Below, in pieces: positions 61,457-64,000 of a stretch of DNA of 64,000 nt. Each line of letters opens with the position of its first letter. Within the stretch, counting starts at the first letter, position 1. The notes beneath the pieces are model-generated. The model made no database searches. It saw only the letters and a list, made by a program, of their open reading frames with translations, and was not told the DNA's origin. This DNA is from Lumbricus terrestris (taxonomy: Eukaryota; Annelida; Clitellata; Crassiclitellata; Lumbricidae): positions 42,988,199 to 43,052,198 of the forward strand of contig OX457039.1 in assembly GCA_949752735.1 (NCBI GenBank), in the 5' to 3' direction. The position numbers and the translations under genes are program-made.

Positions 61457-62165
61457 AATGTCCATGGAGGCGTTGATGCAATTTATAATGATGAGGGAAG
61501 AGCAACAGAGACAAGAAGAGAAACAGAAAGAGGAGCAACGGAGATAAGAGGAGAAAGAACGGAGACAAGAAGAGAAGGAAAGAGCAGAAAAGTCAGGCAA
61601 GAAGAGAGAGAACGAGAAAAACGAGCAGAAAGGATGAGACAAGAAGAGATAGAGATGCAGAAGCAGCAGTTCCAGCTTTAGGAAGAACAACTGGAAAAGA
61701 TCCTGACGAAGCAGAACGAAGAAGGATGGAACTTACATGTATGATAGAATATGATAGAGCAAGGAAAGTGATGAAGAAGTACTGAAACAGCAGATTGAAG
61801 AGCAAAAGGCTCGTGAAGAAGAAAAGAAAAATATGCGTTTGCTAGAATTAGAACGAGCAGAAGAAATTTGACAGGAAGAATTGAGAATAGAGAAAGAACG
61901 TTTGGATAAAGCGGAAAGAAAAAGGGAAGAACAAGTGCAAATAGAACAAAAGAAACTCTCTATGAAGGATGCTCAGCTACGAGAAATGGCTATTGAAAAG
62001 GAAAAAACGCAGAAAGCAGTTTAGAAGTGTTGCAGCAGAAGATAGAACAAGAAGAACTGCGTAGGGAAGAAGATCAAAATAGACTAAAGAAAAGAGATGA
62101 AGATGATAGAAGGAGCCGAGAAGAGGCAGAACAAAATAGGATCCGAGAAAGTGGGACAATGGTGT
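61457..62165 (+). pseudogene. degenerate Glu/Lys/Arg-rich coiled-coil ORF, possibly retrotransposon gag
   Basis: Reads MSMEALMQFIMMREEQQRQE and then a long charged repeat of REEQ/KEE words. At least four stops or frame shifts lie between 61540 and 62030. The final part (62027-62165) is open: QQKIEQEELRREEDQNRLKK onward. A short head followed by an extended EK/ER-rich coiled coil recalls gag-like N-termini of invertebrate LTR retrotransposons. I see no protease, RT or LTRs nearby, so a cellular coiled-coil pseudogene is also possible. Confidence 0.4.
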
Positions 62166-62214
62166 CTAAGATTAAGAAGATAGGTGATGCAATGAAACAC
62201 GTGTTATCTACGAT

Positions 62215-62500
62215 GCTCACTCACTCACTCACTCACTCACTCACTCACTCACTCACTCACTCACTCACTCACTCACTCACTCACTCACTCACTCACTCAC
62301 TCACTCACTCACTCACTCAATCACTCACTCGCTCTATCGCCCGCCCACCCACCCACCCACCCACCCACCCACCCACCCGCAAACCTCCCACCCAGGCACC
62401 CACCCACCTTCCCACCCACCCATCCACTCACTTACTCACTCACTCACTCGTCCACCCACCCAGCCACTGACCCACCCACCCAACCACTGACCTACCCACC
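62215..62500. repeat. (TCAC)n and (CCAC)n microsatellites
   Basis: About 28 uninterrupted TCAC units (62217-62330), then CCAC-rich sequence with ctca interruptions to about 62500. Confidence 0.96.
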
Positions 62501-62509
62501 CACTAAGAA

Positions 62510-63290
62510 CCCTAGCTAAAGCGCTATAGGGCGCCACATTTTCAAGACCCCATGCATAAATTGTTTTTCAAAGTGCGGGCAGATCTGACCAATTGCGTCG
62601 CTCGCTGCATGGGTTTTATATTACATGTTAGCCGTCTAATTTCACACTGCAGACACGTGCACCGCAGCATTAGGTGGAATCATCACAATAATTCATTTGC
62701 CGAATGATCACAATTCATATGACGGATGATCACAAGTTATTAGAGGAGTCGATTTAATTGTCGGCATCCATGCAAGCGTCATTATAACGTCTTACTGCCC
62801 TGTATAGACCTAGCAAAGTCATCTGCCGAATAGAAGGTTGAGTGGGCCTTTGGGGCAGAGGGAGGCAATCCTGAGTCCGCATGCGCAAGCGCTCTTTGTG
62901 CCAGAGTTTTAACCATTTCCTTCTCTTTGCTTTCGTGACCCGGGAACCGGCGAAATTACGGGCAAGAATCATTTTCACAACAAGAATTGATGACAGCAGA
63001 AAACGACTGCAGACGTTTATAATAAACAACGACGAGGACAATAATTACAACGACTGCATCGTTTTAAACGGAAATAGATATAAATGCGTCCGTCCGTCCG
63101 TCCGTCAGCGCGTGCCTGTGAGCGCCAATTTATGCGACTGGGCGCCATAGTTGGTCAGAGGCAGCAATGCCTGCTTGCATGTGTGGAGAAAAGGTCAGTG
63201 CGAGAATTCCAGAATGACCACCGCTGGACCTCCGACTGGTCAGCGCTCACCTAATAAGCGGCGCCAGGAAGATGGATGGTCAAGCGGTCA
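62510..63290. other. gene-free stretch
   Basis: Includes a short cgtccgtccgtccg run near 63090. No gene recognised. Confidence 0.4.
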
Positions 63291-63559
63291 GTCATCGGCT
63301 CCGGCGACTTCTTAGCGGCGACAGCGGGGTGGCCAGACGGAAGGACGGACGGACAGACGGACGGACGATCGATAGACGAGCACAGAGGTATATAGAGGGG
63401 CTGTTAGACGGACAGACGGACTAACGGGGAAAGAGATGGATGCATTATAGAGACAGACACAGCCACACAGACATGCAGACATGTAAAAGGACAGGGAATA
63501 TAGGGCGCGAAGAGACTCAGACACAAAAAGAGATCATGTAAAGCAAACCAGACAAAGAG

Positions 63560-63565
63560 ACACTC

Positions 63566-63647
<82 letters not shown>

Positions 63648-63665
63648 AGACAGACAGATAGACAG
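63560..63665. repeat. (GA)n-(CAGA)n microsatellite
   Basis: GA run (63569-63614), then CAGA/CGGA units. Confidence 0.95.
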
Positions 63666-63669
63666 AGAC

Positions 63670-64000
63670 AAACAGAGAGATACATTATAGCAGATAATTT
63701 ATTTGGATATATGTTTCAATTGATTTTTTCCTGGATTATTAAACATTATTGAATTGGACGAGGTTTAGAGGTTTAGAGGATTCGACCCCTGGTCAAGACC
63801 TGCACTCTCTGACAGAAAGTTCACCGCTGTGATTTGTTTTAGCCCATGCTTGCATGCATGGTTTGAGGTTTTATTTCTTTATTGGTCTCTAGTATGCCAT
63901 GCCATATATATATATTGTACATGTGAATATACCACACAACCTATTGCTGAAAACAACGTGCTGTATACATGTGCTCTCATTTATGTGTAGGTGTTAAACC
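63670..64000. other. AT-rich end of window
   Basis: No recognisable feature. Confidence 0.4.

Overview
The window is nuclear DNA of a bilaterian animal. It contains one complete, intron-split Hox gene on the minus strand, set in AT-rich sequence loaded with microsatellites, minisatellites and transposable elements. The homeodomain, the YPWM hexapeptide and the short linker fit paralogy group 5 (Scr/Hox5). The homeodomain variants and the C-terminal tail lean towards a spiralian (lophotrochozoan), but an ambulacrarian cannot be excluded by eye. I see no bacterial, organellar or viral genes and no second host gene I can defend.

Layout. 0.3-11 kb: TATG, AC and TAA arrays, several hAT-type elements (the best at 3873-5316 with a perfect 8-bp target duplication), and pieces of two non-LTR retrotransposon families. 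11.1-14.7 kb: a decayed LINE, a tRNA-derived SINE and a short Helitron with clear ends (13928-14662). 17-23.5 kb: a GA-rich array, a second Helitron, LINE and SINE fragments, and a G-rich array of decayed Helitron ends carrying another hAT insertion. 23.5-34 kb: AT-rich intergenic DNA with local direct duplications, TATG arrays and a near-perfect hairpin. 34.2-34.6 kb: a 39-bp minisatellite. 36.8-45.7 kb: the Hox5 locus. Exon 2 (homeobox) is at 37364-37671, a 5.1-kb intron follows, exon 1 is at 42761-43811, and GC-rich upstream DNA runs to about 45.7 kb. 46-54.4 kb: SINE and repeat fragments, a 26-bp minisatellite, a broken transposon-like gene, and an internally deleted DD37D mariner with 66-bp inverted repeats. 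54.5-64 kb: AT-rich DNA with a 16-bp minisatellite, a degenerate Glu/Lys/Arg-rich coiled-coil relic and TCAC/CCAC arrays.

The only gene likely to make a working protein is the Hox gene. Splicing the two exons (GT-AG, phase 1) gives a 452-residue transcription factor. Recognisable transposons are common on both flanks but nearly absent from about 30.5 to 46.1 kb, the interval holding the Hox gene. Many open frames in the window are by-products of tetranucleotide and dinucleotide repeats. They are not annotated as genes.
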